This document shows positions 1 to 39,720 of a DNA stretch of 64,000 bases, piece by piece. The stretch lies in contig OX465583.1 of assembly GCA_950022655.1 (NCBI GenBank), forward strand, positions 17,721,318-17,785,317, given 5' to 3'. Below the pieces are notes generated by a model. That model had not been told where the DNA came from. It saw only the letters and a list, made by a program, of their open reading frames with translations, and did not search any database. The stretch comes from Alentia gelatinosa (lineage: Eukaryota > Annelida > Polychaeta > Phyllodocida > Polynoidae). Positions within the stretch are counted from its first letter, which is position 1; each line of letters starts with the position of its first letter. Both the position numbers and the translations under genes were made by a program.

Positions 1-25903
<25,903 letters not shown>

Positions 25904-26199
25904 ATTCCTCAGAGTGGGCCGATCACAACCAGTGTGGTCATTTTAAAATGACAGTTAGAGTGTAGGCTATTAATATCACCGCCCTCACTACATGCTACCA
26001 GTATACCGGAGCGTTTCTTTGTACACAAAGAGGCCCTGCCTCAGAACAATGGCCCCGGGAGTGTAGAGGCCACTCAGGCAAGCTGTGTGAACTGTACTCC
26101 CAACCGTAAACGGTCCGTGGACACCAGGTGTAAGAGGTTTCAAATCCAAACGTCGATAACTTAATCCAGTCTCTGTGTGGCCACGCCAAACTGATGCTT

Positions 26200-27060
26200 C
26201 CTCGTTCCGACGTACCTGTGATGGGAAGAAAAATTGGTAACGGTTATGACTTGGCGGTCCATGTTGGCAATTCAATGTTTTTTCAAACGCAATAAACGCA
26301 CTTGACAAAGACCGGGAGTTGGCTGGCGCTCTCCCCGCCCCGGTGGCCCCTAGCTCCGTTGTGGCTTCCCTCCCCGACCCGTGTACCCGTTACGTACTCG
26401 TAAACAAAAATTTCAATCTACAGTAATACGACCCTACACATCGATCATGCATCATTAAACCCACCATGGCAACCCCCATTATTCATCCCCGCCCTCCTAT
26501 GACTAAGATCTTCATTTCGAATAGTAAACATAGTTTCAACATGGAAAGAAATGGCGACTTCCCGTACGAACGGAAACTGAATCAAAATGGCGGACACCGA
26601 TGCAATTTTTCTCGTTTCTCGAGGGATTATTAGACCTATTAAAACAATAATTGATATATCGTCTTATCGAAAGTAGTTTGTATCAACCAGGTTGACAGCC
26701 CTGGCTTTGATTTAGCATTAAGTTCATTTGAAATATCATAAATAGATTGGATAAATTTCAAACTCTACGCAAACACTCTTGTTTTCGTCAACATTTTATG
26801 TAAAATTCGACCTTCAAAATCTAACAGCCACCACTCACCTTCGTATATCGAACTACACAGACGCTGATTGATAATCCTTCAGCTTTTTAAATGTCTTAAG
26901 TCCGTGCCAAAATTGATAACACATGCTTCACAATTTGTCTTTAAAATATGTCACTTCTATCCACGGTCCGACAATAGCGTACGTCCGCCATACAAATATG
27001 GCCGCCTTTCCTTCGCAGATGGCAGTCAATTAGTAGGGAGAATTTGCGAGTAGATCAGAA
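26200..27060 (-). promoter_or_regulatory. Probable KAT6 promoter and non-coding first exon
   Basis: CpG-containing stretch upstream of the ATG. A strong minus-strand donor (ACGAAG|GTGAGTGG) lies at 26839/26838 and fits a 5' UTR exon spliced to an acceptor near 25908. ATGGCGG/GGCCGCCAT motifs (YY1-like) occur at about 26585-26595 and as an inverted pair at about 26987-27006. A second possible splice site (CATCACAG|GTACG) lies near 26213. No TATA box was identified. The start site is inferred, not seen. Confidence 0.5.
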
Positions 27061-28450
27061 GAGCGGGAGCTGAGAGGTCTACTGTTTCTCCTAAAAATCA
27101 CGAAACTAGAGTAATGTAAAGTAGTCCATTAGGTAGAATTTAGCCTCCGAATTTGTGTAAGATCCGTAATTATGCACGTCATGTAGTGATTCTGTAAAAA
27201 GAGGTCCTTCGAGACGGCCACCTTGAGCATATTCTCACACAGCGCGTTCCTGTTGGACAGACACACGGGGCACCATTGTAAAGAGTTATCTGATTGGCTG
27301 ATCACGGTGTCAGCATTATTCCCAATTACTCTGTGAAGGGGCACCTGCTGGGGGCAACTACAAAACATGCATCCACAAGAAAGCATCTAATGTATATTCC
27401 AGCAAGCGCTGACATCTTTTAATGTGATACTTGCACGATGAAAAACGCAACGTTTATTGGATTACATGCTGTAAGGTGGGATATAGGAAATAAAGAGATA
27501 CGATGTCAAGCAGATTTCCCCATATAAAATCCATTTAAGCGAACATTCCAATGAAGTCAGAAATTGAAAGGTGTTAATAATACCAATTAAGCACATACGA
27601 CAGAGTAGATGATAGGATCATAAAAGCAACCACTTAGAAAGAAGTTATCTATAAGATAAAATGAAATTATTATTGAAATGGATTAGGATTTAGCATGAAG
27701 TAGAACGATAAGGATGATTGAGGCCAATCGTGACCTAAATACCCCATAAATGAACCATGCTCAAATGTAATATATGCAATTATGACATATTGACATTAAG
27801 GGTGTTATCATCCCGAAATTTAACACCCACCCACCTATTGTCGATGAAATCGGAACGATTTATCTCCACGATGTTCAAGACCGTTGCGATAATTTGAAAA
27901 TTATTATGGTATGTGCAAGACATTGTTGCGTTTATTTAGACTATAATTCTATGATAATACCATCATATACGTGTTATGATATGGTACGTTCATTTATCCA
28001 CATTTAAACCTTTGAATTAAAAAAAAGACAAAAACGCAGCATACGTTGGGATAACCAATGTTGTTTGCAAAAGCCCCCCCCCCCCCCCCCCACCCCCAAC
28101 CACAAAAAAGTTGGGTCTTTTTCTCATGTAAAAAATTAGTGCAATTGATGAAGGCTATGTAGGCCTATTGAGTCACTATGTATTCGGTACAGTCATTTTG
28201 CAACACATGATGAGAGGCTGCTTGGGATAGTACAGCCCGTGATCGACATTAATATTTATTCATTTATAGTTATTGTGTCAAGTCAACGGGATTGTGCGTT
28301 GATACAATGAATTCTCATATCAGATTATTGATTTTCTGTGAGTAGCGAGAAATATCTGGACGTGCGTGGAGATAGCTTTTTACACTACTCAGAGTGACAT
28401 AATTCGTAATGAATGCATTTACACCTCTTGGTTTGTTATTAGTGTATTTC
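27060..28450. other. Intergenic region upstream of KAT6
   Basis: AT-rich with a poly-C tract at about 28075-28092. No exon, RNA gene or repeat family recognised. A divergent transcript from the KAT6 promoter cannot be excluded. Confidence 0.5.
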
Positions 28451-28519
28451 TTAAGTGTTTACCGCCACCCCCGATCTTATAGGTCTACGCATTAGATTAA
28501 TTAGGGAGCGTACTCATTA

Positions 28520-28558
28520 CCCCCCCCCCCCCCGCCTACCCTACCCCCCCCCCCCCCG
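28520..28558. repeat. Interrupted poly-C tract
   Basis: Two long C runs separated by gcctaccctac. Similar C or G runs occur near 28075, 33796, 34184, 42711, 52721 and 56478. All look like simple repeats. Confidence 0.9.
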
Positions 28559-29323
28559 CCCAACCGTACCCCGGCCGCCTTTGAAAAAAAGAGAAAAGCA
28601 AATTTTCCCACCGCCCTTCAATGCGTACATGTATACTTTATAGATCCCCCAGTATATTATTAAGACAATTTTTACAATTTTTATTAAGATATTTCTTTTC
28701 AGGTGACAATCCTTCTCCATCTTCCGCTGCACACTTCACCTACTGATGGAACAATCCTAACCACGAGGGCATTGATATCACTTGATGAGGATCACGCTTA
28801 AAGTCAAGCCATATAAAGCTGGTGTTCATCTACACACCCAGAATCGCTCACAATGCAGCATCATGCATGCATCCCCAATCTCCGCCTGTTGCTGCGGCAC
28901 TCACGGCGTTTAATCTGGCCCTCCTCTCACGATGGTGCCACGTTCAGGGAATCATTCAATTGGGTGTAAATAAACAGGCCCCTGTGGCGTCATTGATTAT
29001 GATGATGAGGCGGAAGCAGCATGCAGCGTCCGCGCAGCGTCCATCTCGGCACAGATCATATGGCCGCTTGTCTCCGGCGAGTCCGTAGTTGCGCAGGTTA
29101 GAACACCGCTACCGGCGCAAATCACACTGCGCCGGATGGAAGACAGGAGGATTCTGGACACTGCTCAGCTCGGCCTCCCCGCGGGGCTTAACCCTTTACC
29201 TACATGCGTGCTTAACCCTTCACCCACGTGTTTATACATCGACATCTTATTCCCAATTCTCACCGAGCCCGATAGTCGGGGTGATTCGGGAGCAAATATA
29301 GATGTCTTAATTTTATAGGCTTA

Positions 29324-29587
29324 AGGGCTGATTCCACCAACACCATGGATTTGTCCTGGTATATCTTTTATGTCTTAGGCCTACAGTGTTTACGATATGT
29401 CGTACTTTTATTGGCGCAAAACGTAGCCACACGATGTTGTGTGTATGTTTTGGTGCTCCACCACTGCGACATCTCAAGACACATCACGACAAATAGGTAC
29501 GCGATTATTCAAACCTAGCCCAATTTAGCAAGACAACCAAATCGTGACCAATCTTGGTTTATCTTGTGTCTCTGTGGAATCAGCACT
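29324..29587. mobile_element. Harbinger-like MITE with TTA duplication
   Basis: Left AGGGCTGATTCCACC and right GTGGAATCAGCACT are inverted. TTA flanks both ends (29321-29323 and 29588-29590), the TWA target typical of PIF/Harbinger. 264 bp, non-coding. Confidence 0.7.
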
Positions 29588-30270
29588 TTAAAGGCATATC
29601 AAACAATTTATGCAGACGCCACCTGGTGGTTTTTAAATATTGTCAGTTATCAGTAAAAACTGGTTTATTGTGATTCATTATACAGTAAAACCCCGCTTAA
29701 GGGATCACCCTCTGTTCCAAGCAAAGTGGCCCCCTTAAGAGGGGTGTCCTCTTAAGCGGGGTTAAAATAAAGTAACTGAGAATTTCTGTTCTGAGCAAAT
29801 TGTTCCCTTAAGCGAGGTGTTCCCTTAAGCGAAGTGTCCCAGAAGCAGGGTTTTACTGTAGTTCTAAACGAGTAAATGTAAAGTTTTGTCCAGTTTATCC
29901 AATTCTAATAGGTATTATAGGCTAATTTACACTTGCTTGATTTACATTGGAAATGTACTGAAAAATAGTATTTTCTTCAATTCTTTCAAAAACAAGGACA
30001 GTGACTGATGGTTTATTTTCTATATTCTGTGAAAGTTTGAGGAAACTGATATGGGTTTTACTATGTGAGAAACAACTTGTTAGAATTTCTATTTAGGTTA
30101 TTATAAAGTTGTCATAATATTCAGCTCTGAATAAAAAATTAGCATGGTGACCCCCAATTTTTAGTTAGATATGTGTAGTAGAACACTTGAAGATCACCAT
30201 ATTCAAATTTCAGGAAAATGACATCGGTCTTAATTTTCAAGCCAAGTTGTCTGAGTGATATGCCTTTAAA
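29588..30270. mobile_element. TIR element with CTTTAAAGGCATATCA ends, host of a nested pogo-like MITE
   Basis: tttaaaggcatatcaaaca at the left and gatatgcctttaaa at the right are inverted, about 680 bp apart. The right 130 bp (gtgacccccaatttttagtt, acacttgaagatcaccatat, ttaattttcaagcca) recur at 39461-39595, where the matching end is tgacatgcctta. A pogo-like element is inserted at 29683-29858. Confidence 0.6.
29683..29858. mobile_element. pogo/Tigger-like MITE with TA duplication
   Basis: Ends CAGTAAAACCCCGCTTAAG and GCAGGGTTTTACTG inverted, flanked by TA on both sides. Internally rich in cccttaagcg(a/g)ggtgt phrases. 176 bp, non-coding. Confidence 0.8.
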
Positions 30271-33200
30271 GCCTGTGCGCCTTGGGAGAGTCACTGAGAA
30301 AATTATTACTTTACAGACCTAAATATACCAAGGATATTTATAATGGTCAATAAACATCTAGGCCTATGATACGAAATAAGCGGTTATTGACATGGTCAAC
30401 TACTCCGGTCATATATATAGATATATATTTATTTATTTATTACCAAATAATACATGTAATTTTAAAAAGTGGACATTAAGTTGAAGTCATCAAATCAATC
30501 ATTTCTAACAAACAATGAAAGAAAGACATTTTTCTACTCAAATCTATTGGACACATACCCTACCCTATTTCTTCACACTCGTTAGGGAGGGAGGAGGGTA
30601 CGGGGATTTCCAGTGCAATCAGTGTAGTTTGTAGGAGTAGACTGTTCTTCTTTTTTTATTTGAGATAGTCTTCCTTTTAATATTCAATTTATGTTTTTAT
30701 ATTCATTTATGTTCTTTATTCCTTCCATTTAACTAGTGCATTATCCACACCTCCTTGTTTAATGTTTTGCATGTCTTGTAGGATCTGACATATGCATTGA
30801 ACAAAACACAGGGTGCTTCCTAACAGGTCCTCGCTCCAGATAGTGGTTAAGGCCCATCTCTTTGGACTGCCAACCTCAGCCTTTGAACCATGCCCTGTCT
30901 TTGTTTGCACTTACCCCACTAGATGGTATTAAGCAGGCGATGTTCACTCAGCAATCACATTTCACCCAGACACCGAGGCGTCGACATCTCCAGGCTGCTG
31001 AGCATTACCACCACTACAATAAGGAGTCTGGAAAACGATAGGACTCTGGGCTATAGAGGCATTTAGTGAGGATAGGGCTTCTCCACAAGCTAATATCACC
31101 CTAGCACTGGAGGAACAGAGATTGATGACTGCTACCACCATATGCCACTGCTATGGATCGTCTATATCCACAAGTCAAGGAGACATTGGACAATAACTGA
31201 AAGAACAATCAGGGACACTGATAGACCGTGAATACTGCTGTGACCAATAGGACTTGTATCATATGAATTTTACAGAAGTGAATGTGATTGTATGTTGATG
31301 AGAATTATTATGTAACTGTATATTTTGTCGTAATATATGTTATAAATACATATCTGTGTATGGCTATCTGTCTTCTTCATTGGGTATAGAAGATATTCAA
31401 AATTCTCTTTTTGTGTCACTGTGTTTGGCCCTTATAGTTACTGTATGTGACAAGGGTCAGAATATTTGATGGTTCTTTAATCGCGCACTCGCATATCTTG
31501 TCCCACATGACCGTAAATGACTCAGAGTTGTAGAAACACACCAATCCTGGTCCATAACAGTTTTTCCTGAGCATTGCCAAAATACCAGTATAATTGGCAG
31601 TATGAATAGAGTTTTTTGTGATCGCAAATCGTGTCACATCTTTCCTCATCACTTTTAATCCCGGTTGCATTCTTGCATCCAAATAATTGAAAATAGTGTT
31701 GTTTTACCATTACAATTTTTTCCTAAACCAAATTTCTCTCCAAATATTTTGTAAACTGTACAGAGAGTTTTGTCGAATTGAAACAGACCAGAGTTTTCTA
31801 GGACCATAATTGAAAACCAACAGCTATTGTTGAATCATAACCCTTTTTTTATCAGGTCTACAACACTTAAATTTTCATGGACCTCCCTCTAAAGAGGTCT
31901 GATTGGTAATTGGTCCATCAACAAAAGATAAACTAGTTCATCATCAGTAGTATCACCCCGAAGTTTATTCCCTTTTATTCATATACTTTACATGGAATCT
32001 TGACACGAATCTTTATCATTGAACTTCGTGACACAGTCAAAATGTCCATTCTAACCATTCTGACCAACATAAACAGCTTCTGTCTCCAAGAACATAGAAT
32101 ATTTAGGTTATTTTTAGGTTACAAATACGAGTAGGCCTAAGAGCTTTCGCTAACTGTTTTCTCGTGTCATTTACTTTAACATCCACAATTAACATTCTTC
32201 TGATGTTGTGAATTGATCCCCATACACTGGAACTTGATATCTTTAGTTAATGAGATAAACGGGGCGTAGCGTATTACTCCCACCTCTTTGTGACCACGAA
32301 ATCATTAAAAAAAATTCCAACTACGGCGCCCCAAAAACGCCATTGGAACAAAACAAATTCACACACCTTGATATCCTTAGTTAATCCATCGAGAGATGTT
32401 AGCCCAGATTGAAATATCCTTAATGTACCCATGGGGATAGTCCGCCGCGTTTTGTCCCTTGTTGTTCTCCCACTCCCTCTCATTCCAATAAAATCCCATC
32501 GACATAGATCATATTAATACATTGAGTTTGTGTATTTTTCAGTCAGCTGCGATTCATAATACCTTAGGATATCGGGAATGATGTATGATGATGCATGCAG
32601 AACTATTTTTTATCCATGGTTGAATGCGGAGCATACGAGAAGCTCATCAGTTGGATGAATACAGTACGGAAGGAGACTATAGATAGTTTTTCTATAGGGT
32701 GCAAAATATAGTACATTAGAAGATTGGCGGCAACTTATTCTTCTCTTTGGTAATTGAAGTTTGCTATGCTGAATAATGAATAAACAATTGCAATATAAGG
32801 CTACCATGATTTTGACCAGCATGGTTGTAGTCTTCACGAGATTGACAAACAGTAATATCCCATCGATTACAATGTCCGCATCCAAAAAAAATGAGCCCAG
32901 AATAAACCACTAGCCTACCCATTGTTTCTAAGTTGTCAGAAACCATAACAATTACGGATTGATTAAGGGTCTCCCAAAGAAATTTGTAATCCCTTTCTAC
33001 TTGTGCGAAAAAAGTCCCTGCTGGTTACCTTATAGGGAGCCAAAGTGAACCCGCTCCAACCACAAATAGCCAGTCACAAAATACTATTTCCGGGTATAGG
33101 CGCTCAGTACTTAGACTATGTAGGTTCGAGATTATATGTGTCATTCTCCAATCTTTTAGATGCAAATTTTTAATAAACTTAACAACTGTCATCGTAGTTT

Positions 33201-33960
33201 TGAAACAAAGTTATTCAGAGACAATAGATATAAACTTCACTTCAAAAGTAACAAACGAGACCAAAAACATAAGTCTAGCCTTAAACCCCCATAGCTTTAG
33301 CACTAAGCCTCGTTCTTACTGGCCACCGGAAATGGTGTTTTGTAGGTGGGTATCTGTGGTTTCAGCGGGTTCACTTTGGCTCCCTATGACATGGCAATTG
33401 CTAGTTTATCTTTTTCGAGAAGATGAATGATAGGTACATCAAAGATGGTTTTGTGGACAGGCAGCTCTCTATTGTCAGCGCCACCTGGAGGCAACAGGAA
33501 CTCTCTGAACACCAGCACTCACACTGGCCCAGCATGCTTGACAGTGCGCCGTCGGTGATAATCGGGGTGATTGATATTGAACGCCCTCCGCGCATTCCGC
33601 TGATTACCGGTCTTTTCGTGGTTAAACGCCGAGTAATTTCACCCACCGCCCCTCCCCCACCCACTCTCACTGCCTCAGTTCAGTCTACTAAATCTGTCTT
33701 TGCCTGTGACTTATCCACCACCTCTCCCCCCCCACACCCCCACACCCAACAACAACAACACCCCTTATACACACATACGGACTATCACCAGACGGGGGGG
33801 GGGGGGGGGGGGGGGTGTTTGTGTTTATCTTATTCTGATTTTCTAGGCTTGTAGGTTCGGTCTATCTTGTTGAGCTTTATATACAAAGTCATATCGTTAT
33901 CAGTCTCAGAGACACCTCCCATTCTCAGACCAATCCTTATTTTCTTGATCAATATGATTA
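30271..33960. other. Intergenic region, no gene recognised
   Basis: AT-rich sequence with only short spurious frames. A poly-G run lies at about 33796-33816 next to a C-rich pyrimidine stretch (33655-33760). I see no exon with family similarity and no RNA gene. Confidence 0.5.
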
Positions 33961-33984
33961 ACATAGTATAATGAATATTCATAA

Positions 33985-34168
33985 TGATAATCAAAAACTT
34001 GAGCAAGTCTATCAGGTAGCGTACACTCGTAGGCTATCTATAGATGTATATCCAAAGAAAGCAGTATTTAATTCTACCATCTTTGGTGTATCTCAACCAG
34101 ATTAAGATAAAGACACATTCACACAGGTACCCTACATTCGCAGACGAGTCATTTTAAGTCAGTTAGGG

Positions 34169-34199
<31 letters not shown>

Positions 34200-35870
34200 G
34201 GGGGGGTTAGAGTCCACGTGCCAGGCGTGACGAGTTGGGGTCGTGCTAGACTGGCTTCACTCCCTGTGCCCCTCCATCATCCCACCACCTCCTCCACTCC
34301 CGGGGCCAGTCAGTACATGTATATATGTATATAGCAATGTACCATGTTGTTGAATCATTCCTTTTTCATAATCAATGACTTGAACAAGTCTAGGGTCGTG
34401 GCTGTCAGTAGGAGAGGGTATGGTAAGGCGGCTATGACAGACGTTGGTAACTGCACGGAAAGACTCACACTTAGTCACCGCCCCCTCCCCACCCCCCGCC
34501 CACAGAGACATTAATCACCGACCAAGTACCCGGATCTCCGCCCTTCTCATGAGGATATTCCCCATCCCAATCCCCACCCCCACCAACTCAGTGCTATCGC
34601 TTCACACCTGTTACACCAATATTTACAGACGTCATCGGAACCCCTCTCCTTGGAATATAAAATGAATAGATGTTTATAAAATAAAAGTTTATAAGCTTGT
34701 AGTATGGTGCACGAGTATCCCGCGAGATTCTTCAATGGGGTTTTCTCTAGTTTTGATCTATTTTTGCTTGTTTTTTTTTATTACCACTACAGAAGCAAAC
34801 ATACATCCGTCGACATGATAGTACTGTGTATGCCGTAAGTTGAATTTCGTTCTGTCATCACTATGCCTTAACTGAAGCCGTCATGTTTTGATAAATCAAA
34901 CTGTATAAGTTTGGTATTGCCGGGCAGGCGTCTACGAACTCCGGCGGGAATATTCGCCAATGTAGATCTGATAAAAGTGTCGTACTGTGAAATCAGATTC
35001 CGCGTTGACTTATTGAATACCTCGAGTCTGTTCTGACAGGGAATTTGATATGAATTAATGACTGTTGCGAAGGTCTACTCGTGACTGGCTGTAGACTGAT
35101 GCCTGGAATTCCAATTTAAACTTCTCAGGTGAGACAGATACACCTGTTATATGTTGTTCTAGGCCTCGGGTCAGCACAACTCTATTCCGTTAATCAGCCT
35201 GATACTGCAATCTAATATAAAGAAACAGGGCCCCATAGAATAATAAATTCTACGATAAAACAAAGTATCGTACAAGTCTCATTGGTGCCAAGACGTAGCA
35301 TAAAAAAGTATGTCATAGCCGTACAAGCCTTTGACGAGACGAGAAAATGAAATGTCGTAGGTGGTGTAGCATAAGAAATCGTTCATTTTGTAAATATCGT
35401 CCATTTTGTCGTCTATTTGTCCCCCCGAAAGATACCTCTAGAGGTGTCGTAGATAATGCTAAACTTGTTTTTACATATTTAACCTAGAAATACATAAAGA
35501 ATTTAGAAAAACAAGACAGCTTTTTAAGCATAGCCTGAACATCTAATACCTTCCCTACATTATTCACTCCCATCTTTCATCACCATGTTTTGTCCTGTCC
35601 TAACCCCACCCCCACCCCACCCCCACCACCACCACCACCACCAAAGTGGCGGCAATAGCCTTTCTCCATCTAGATGTAACAGTTGGTGAAACACTAAGTG
35701 TTGCACTCCCTGTGTTAGTATGAATAATACAATGTTTCTCTCAAATGAGTTGATCATTAGCAAATGATTGAATTTGGTACACATGTATCACATACGTGTA
35801 GGGTTCTCAGTTGAAATGTCTTTTTATTTGAATTAGATTTAGTGCAAGAGAAGTCGCCTGTAACTATTTA
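33985..35870. other. Intergenic region with simple repeats
   Basis: Holds acttgagcaagtctat at 33999, a (gt)n/poly-G tract at about 34169-34206, gacttgaacaagtctagg at 34377, and a (cca)n tract at about 35600-35645. No gene recognised. Confidence 0.5.
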
Positions 35871-35889
35871 TAGAAAATTATAATTACTG

Positions 35890-36000
35890 AAAAATAAAAT
35901 TTGCCGTAGGCGGGGTTAGAACTCCCAACTTTAAGGGTGGCAGACCATTGCCTAAATGGTTGGTCCACAGAGCATGATACTTTCGAGCCAATGAATACAT
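35890..36000 (-). mobile_element. Possible tRNA-derived SINE head
   Basis: On the minus strand ggaccaaccatttaggcaat, then ggtctgccacc and ggagttctaacccc resemble tRNA A- and B-box regions. No acceptor-stem pairing is visible, so it is not called a tRNA gene. Family different from the 40387 SINE. Confidence 0.4.
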
Positions 36001-39000
36001 GATACGATATCAGAGGGCATGGTACTGTAGTTTGACTGGTCCCCAGTCCACTATGAAATGTCTTTTGTCGTACTGTGGAAATAGGTCAATTGTACGACAA
36101 TTATACATTTTTTACGGACGATAGTGCTGATGCCCACGACAAGTTTTATGCTACCCTAAATTAAAAAGGTCGTTCAGGATCTCGTTCATCGTTCGATATG
36201 TTGTATTGTCTAACCTCACGGATGACAAAATATTATTCAACGGCCCCCAGGGTCTGCCATATATGGTCAAAAGTAGGGTGGATTGGGTCTCGGAGCAAAA
36301 ACAAACTTTTAAAGTATGTCTGTTTATAAACTGGCGAACCCACTGTATAGTCGTTGCACGATGTTTTATTCGGAGCAGTGCAAACTTTTATGTATACATC
36401 CAGGTACATCAGCTCGTTTTTTAAATATAGGCATTGTTTATTGACCCTGGTAATATTTACAATACAGCGCTCCGTACAATATACTAATACATGCACATTT
36501 ATTTTCCCTGTGGTTGTAGCAAATATTCAGTATTTGGATATGATAGGAATGAAATGAGCATTCGTTATTATATCATATGTTTCATCTTGACTTACTGCCT
36601 AATCTTTTGTGCTCGAAGAGCTTTCATAATGGAAACCGGTAGTTTTCTTCTTCTGACCTTCTTGTTTTGAGATATGGCCCAGATTAATTAATAGGAACAA
36701 TTAACAATATTAGTTCCGTCTATTCATTATTACAGTCATTCCATACAGAGTGCAATGGCAAGAGAGGATATCTCATGACATAGTCAGATTGATTACAAGG
36801 CCAAGGCAAGGTCATATAAAGGACGAACATTGTTGCTAATACCACCATACAGGTTTATCCAGAGCAGGCATAAATGAACTATAGGTGGAAAGATCATATA
36901 TAGTATTTTGAGTTTACATTTTTTCACGATACGTTTCTCCCTGTTCGAAAAGTAGCGAGGTTTGTTTGATACGTAACATATGTGTTTTTAAATCTGTGGG
37001 GCTTTCTTCATTTCAATACTCCATTGATACAAAGGTACATTGTTGCTAGGGAAAAGCTGTTGTCTATATATTATAGACAACAATACAATAGGTCTTCTGG
37101 TTTTCTGCAATATACCAATGTCACAGAGTTTGTACTCAGATAATGATGGAAAAGTATCACCCTATACATATACTCACGGCCATTAGGAATTTCGTTCTGT
37201 TGTCAAGATGAAGAACCTGAAGCTGTCTTGTCACAGTATATCTAGCCCTGTCCCGATGGGACTAGTCAACTGTCAATGGTGTGTCATAACATCGCTACTA
37301 TCTTTTTGTATGTACCCTACATATGTAAACAAGTTCATGAATATTGAATAAGCATATACCCAGTTACTTCAACACCACTACTAAACAACTCAACATTACT
37401 TTATGATTGTGTAAAGATAGCTTTTAAGTGAGATTTTCCCCTGTGTAAGTCCAGCCATGTTGGATTATTTCCTGCTTTTATCAATGCACTGATTATTGAA
37501 CACCGGACTCTGAATAAAAAGAAGGTCACTTGTTTCAACATAGAACAGCTGTTAACTCTTCAATGTAGATCAGGGGTGCTTTACCTCTGTGTGCATTGTC
37601 ATAACATACTGATGCCAGTGAATTGTATTTATACTGTGAAATACTCATACCCATGCAACGAAAATATGGAGATGTGGACACTTATTCTCTTTTTATGTCC
37701 TACCCAAATTTACTTTGCGTTATAGGAACTTTGTCAGAAAAAGGGAATTCTTTCAAGTTAATAAATATCCTATACAAATCGTCACTTCTCATATTGTCCA
37801 AGTTTCAATGTATTTCTTTGTTTGTGGTTGTTTTTGTGCGTGGGTGTTTTTCTCTTATAAGGAGAGGTTTCTATATAATTTGTCTGTCTATACCATGTGA
37901 CTAGCTGTCTATTAAAGTTACAGTTTTAATTATGGGTAATATATGATAGTAGGACGACAGGAAGTGGGTTACTGCATGGATTCCATTCCGAGTTGTTTTG
38001 ACATTGTGTTAAGATCTACCTAATTTGAAAAATGCGGCACGTAGACCTTAACACACATACGCAATGAGGAATACAATCTATTCAGCCACCCCCAACCTGT
38101 CTTCATATACATGCACTCCCTCGGGTTGATTATTTTCCCCCAAATATACAAATTCTATCAATAGCTACCGAGGTGAGAACGTTTCATATAAAATTCACTA
38201 CTCGAGGATCGACATCGCTGTCTCTATATCCTGTTCCATTTACCGTGTTTTTAAAACTTTACTTTTTATCCACATGATTCAAATATCCACACCCATGGCA
38301 AGCACGATGAAGTTGGATCACATTAGAGATATTTACACGGCGAGAAAACACCGCTTCAATTTCCAACTATACTCGCAAGACAATCCTGAAAAAAGCGCGA
38401 CTCCGACAACGATAACAAGACTAGGAATGACGGTAAGGAGAAAACGAGGAAAAATGTGGTAAAAATTATCTAGATGGAGACTGTAAGATGAAGAAAGCAC
38501 ACAACCTACTTATCGGTGAGCTCGGGGGTAGGAGAAAAAGATTCACGGAAAGCAAAAAAAAAAAAAAGGATGAAAAAGAAATAAAGTGAAGCTGCCTATA
38601 GTAGTCTGGGTGCCCGGTTGCCAGGTCGACTGGATAGCTCACTCTATAAAGGAGACAACTACATAAATAAACGAATAAAAAAACAGAATATAATACAACA
38701 AAGGCCACCAGAGTATGCCATTCTACGGGATTAGGTAAATGTTGTTTAGGACTAGGAGATCGTGAGAATTAAATGGCGACCGTTTAGGGAACCGGACTCT
38801 ACGGCTTTTATTTCGTGAAACTTTTATTTCAGTTTTATATGATTGTGTGGTAGTTATTCTCAGGACCAGTACAAACTATGATCAAACATTCACATCTCTC
38901 CTTTTCTTGGAGGAACCAGAGTAACACACCTTGTTTGGACAGAGAGGAAAGTCATTCCCTAAGTTTTGCTCACACGTGGCTCCATCTGTGTTTTTGTAAA

Positions 39001-39290
39001 TGTATTTTACATCCGGGTACGCTGTTGACGTGAAACACATTATTGGTGATTATTTCACCATATACTTCAATAAATAAGATTAATATTTTTTATTATCTAA
39101 TTGAGCAGTTTGTCCACCACCCTTTATTCGGCACGTCTCTGGGGATAATATGAACACTGAGTCTTTCGTTAAATGTTCGGGAGGTTTTGGTGGATGTTTA
39201 GTGTTGATTTAGATTCTCCACAACCCAAGATCGGTTTTCTGACAGAAATCGATTTTCACAGTACATGTCTTTCATATTCTGAACACGTAA
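36000..39290. other. Intergenic region, nothing recognised
   Basis: AT-rich, no long coding frame, no known family by eye. Short open frames here look random. Confidence 0.5.
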
Positions 39291-39293
39291 AAA

Positions 39294-39402
39294 GGGAGTT
39301 ATCCATAAAGTATGCATGCACTGAAGGCGGTGGGTGAGGGAGTAAAGAAATTTGGAAAATTTCAGAAATTCTGCGTACATAGGCTACTTTATGGATGGTC
39401 CC
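39294..39402. mobile_element. MITE with CCATCCATAAAGTA-type ends (copy 2)
   Basis: Left end ttatccataaagtatgcatgc and right end ctactttatggatggtccc are inverted; about 109 bp. Same family as 4836-4982 and 39721-39866. Confidence 0.75.
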
Positions 39403-39460
39403 ATGCATTTGTACCATACCTCCATAGTGTGGCCAACTTGTGTCAGCGAAAATGACAAAT

Positions 39461-39595
39461 AGCACGGTCACCCCCGAACATTTTAAGTTAGACATGTCCT
39501 TTTCAACACTTGGAGATCATCATATTCAACTTCCAAGAAAATGGCAAGTGTTTCAATTTTCGAGGCAAATAGACTGACATGCCTTAGATATTCTA
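39461..39595. repeat. Dispersed repeat, second copy of the 29588-30270 right end
   Basis: cacggtcacccccgaacatt, cacttggagatcatcatatt and tttcaattttcgaggcaa parallel 30139-30266, ending in tgacatgcctta. Confidence 0.65.
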
Positions 39596-39720
39596 ACTTG
39601 AACGCATCTGACTTGTTAGCCCTTTTCTCACCTGTAGGGCAATATCAAATGGCAATGACATAGTAATGGCCGGGGAATAGCAGACAACATTCTCGTAGAT
39701 ACGGGCGGAGAATGCCATAA

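Noticed and set aside
30716..30910. 64-codon minus frame
   Set aside because: Looked protein-like at first, but no family recognised and no start, splice or repeat context.
33423..33854. 143-codon plus frame ending in a poly-Gly stretch
   Set aside because: Composed of pyrimidine-rich and poly-G simple repeats. No domain, no splice context.
35890..36000. Functional tRNA gene on the minus strand
   Set aside because: B-box-like sequence but no acceptor stem pairing or clear cloverleaf; more likely a SINE head.
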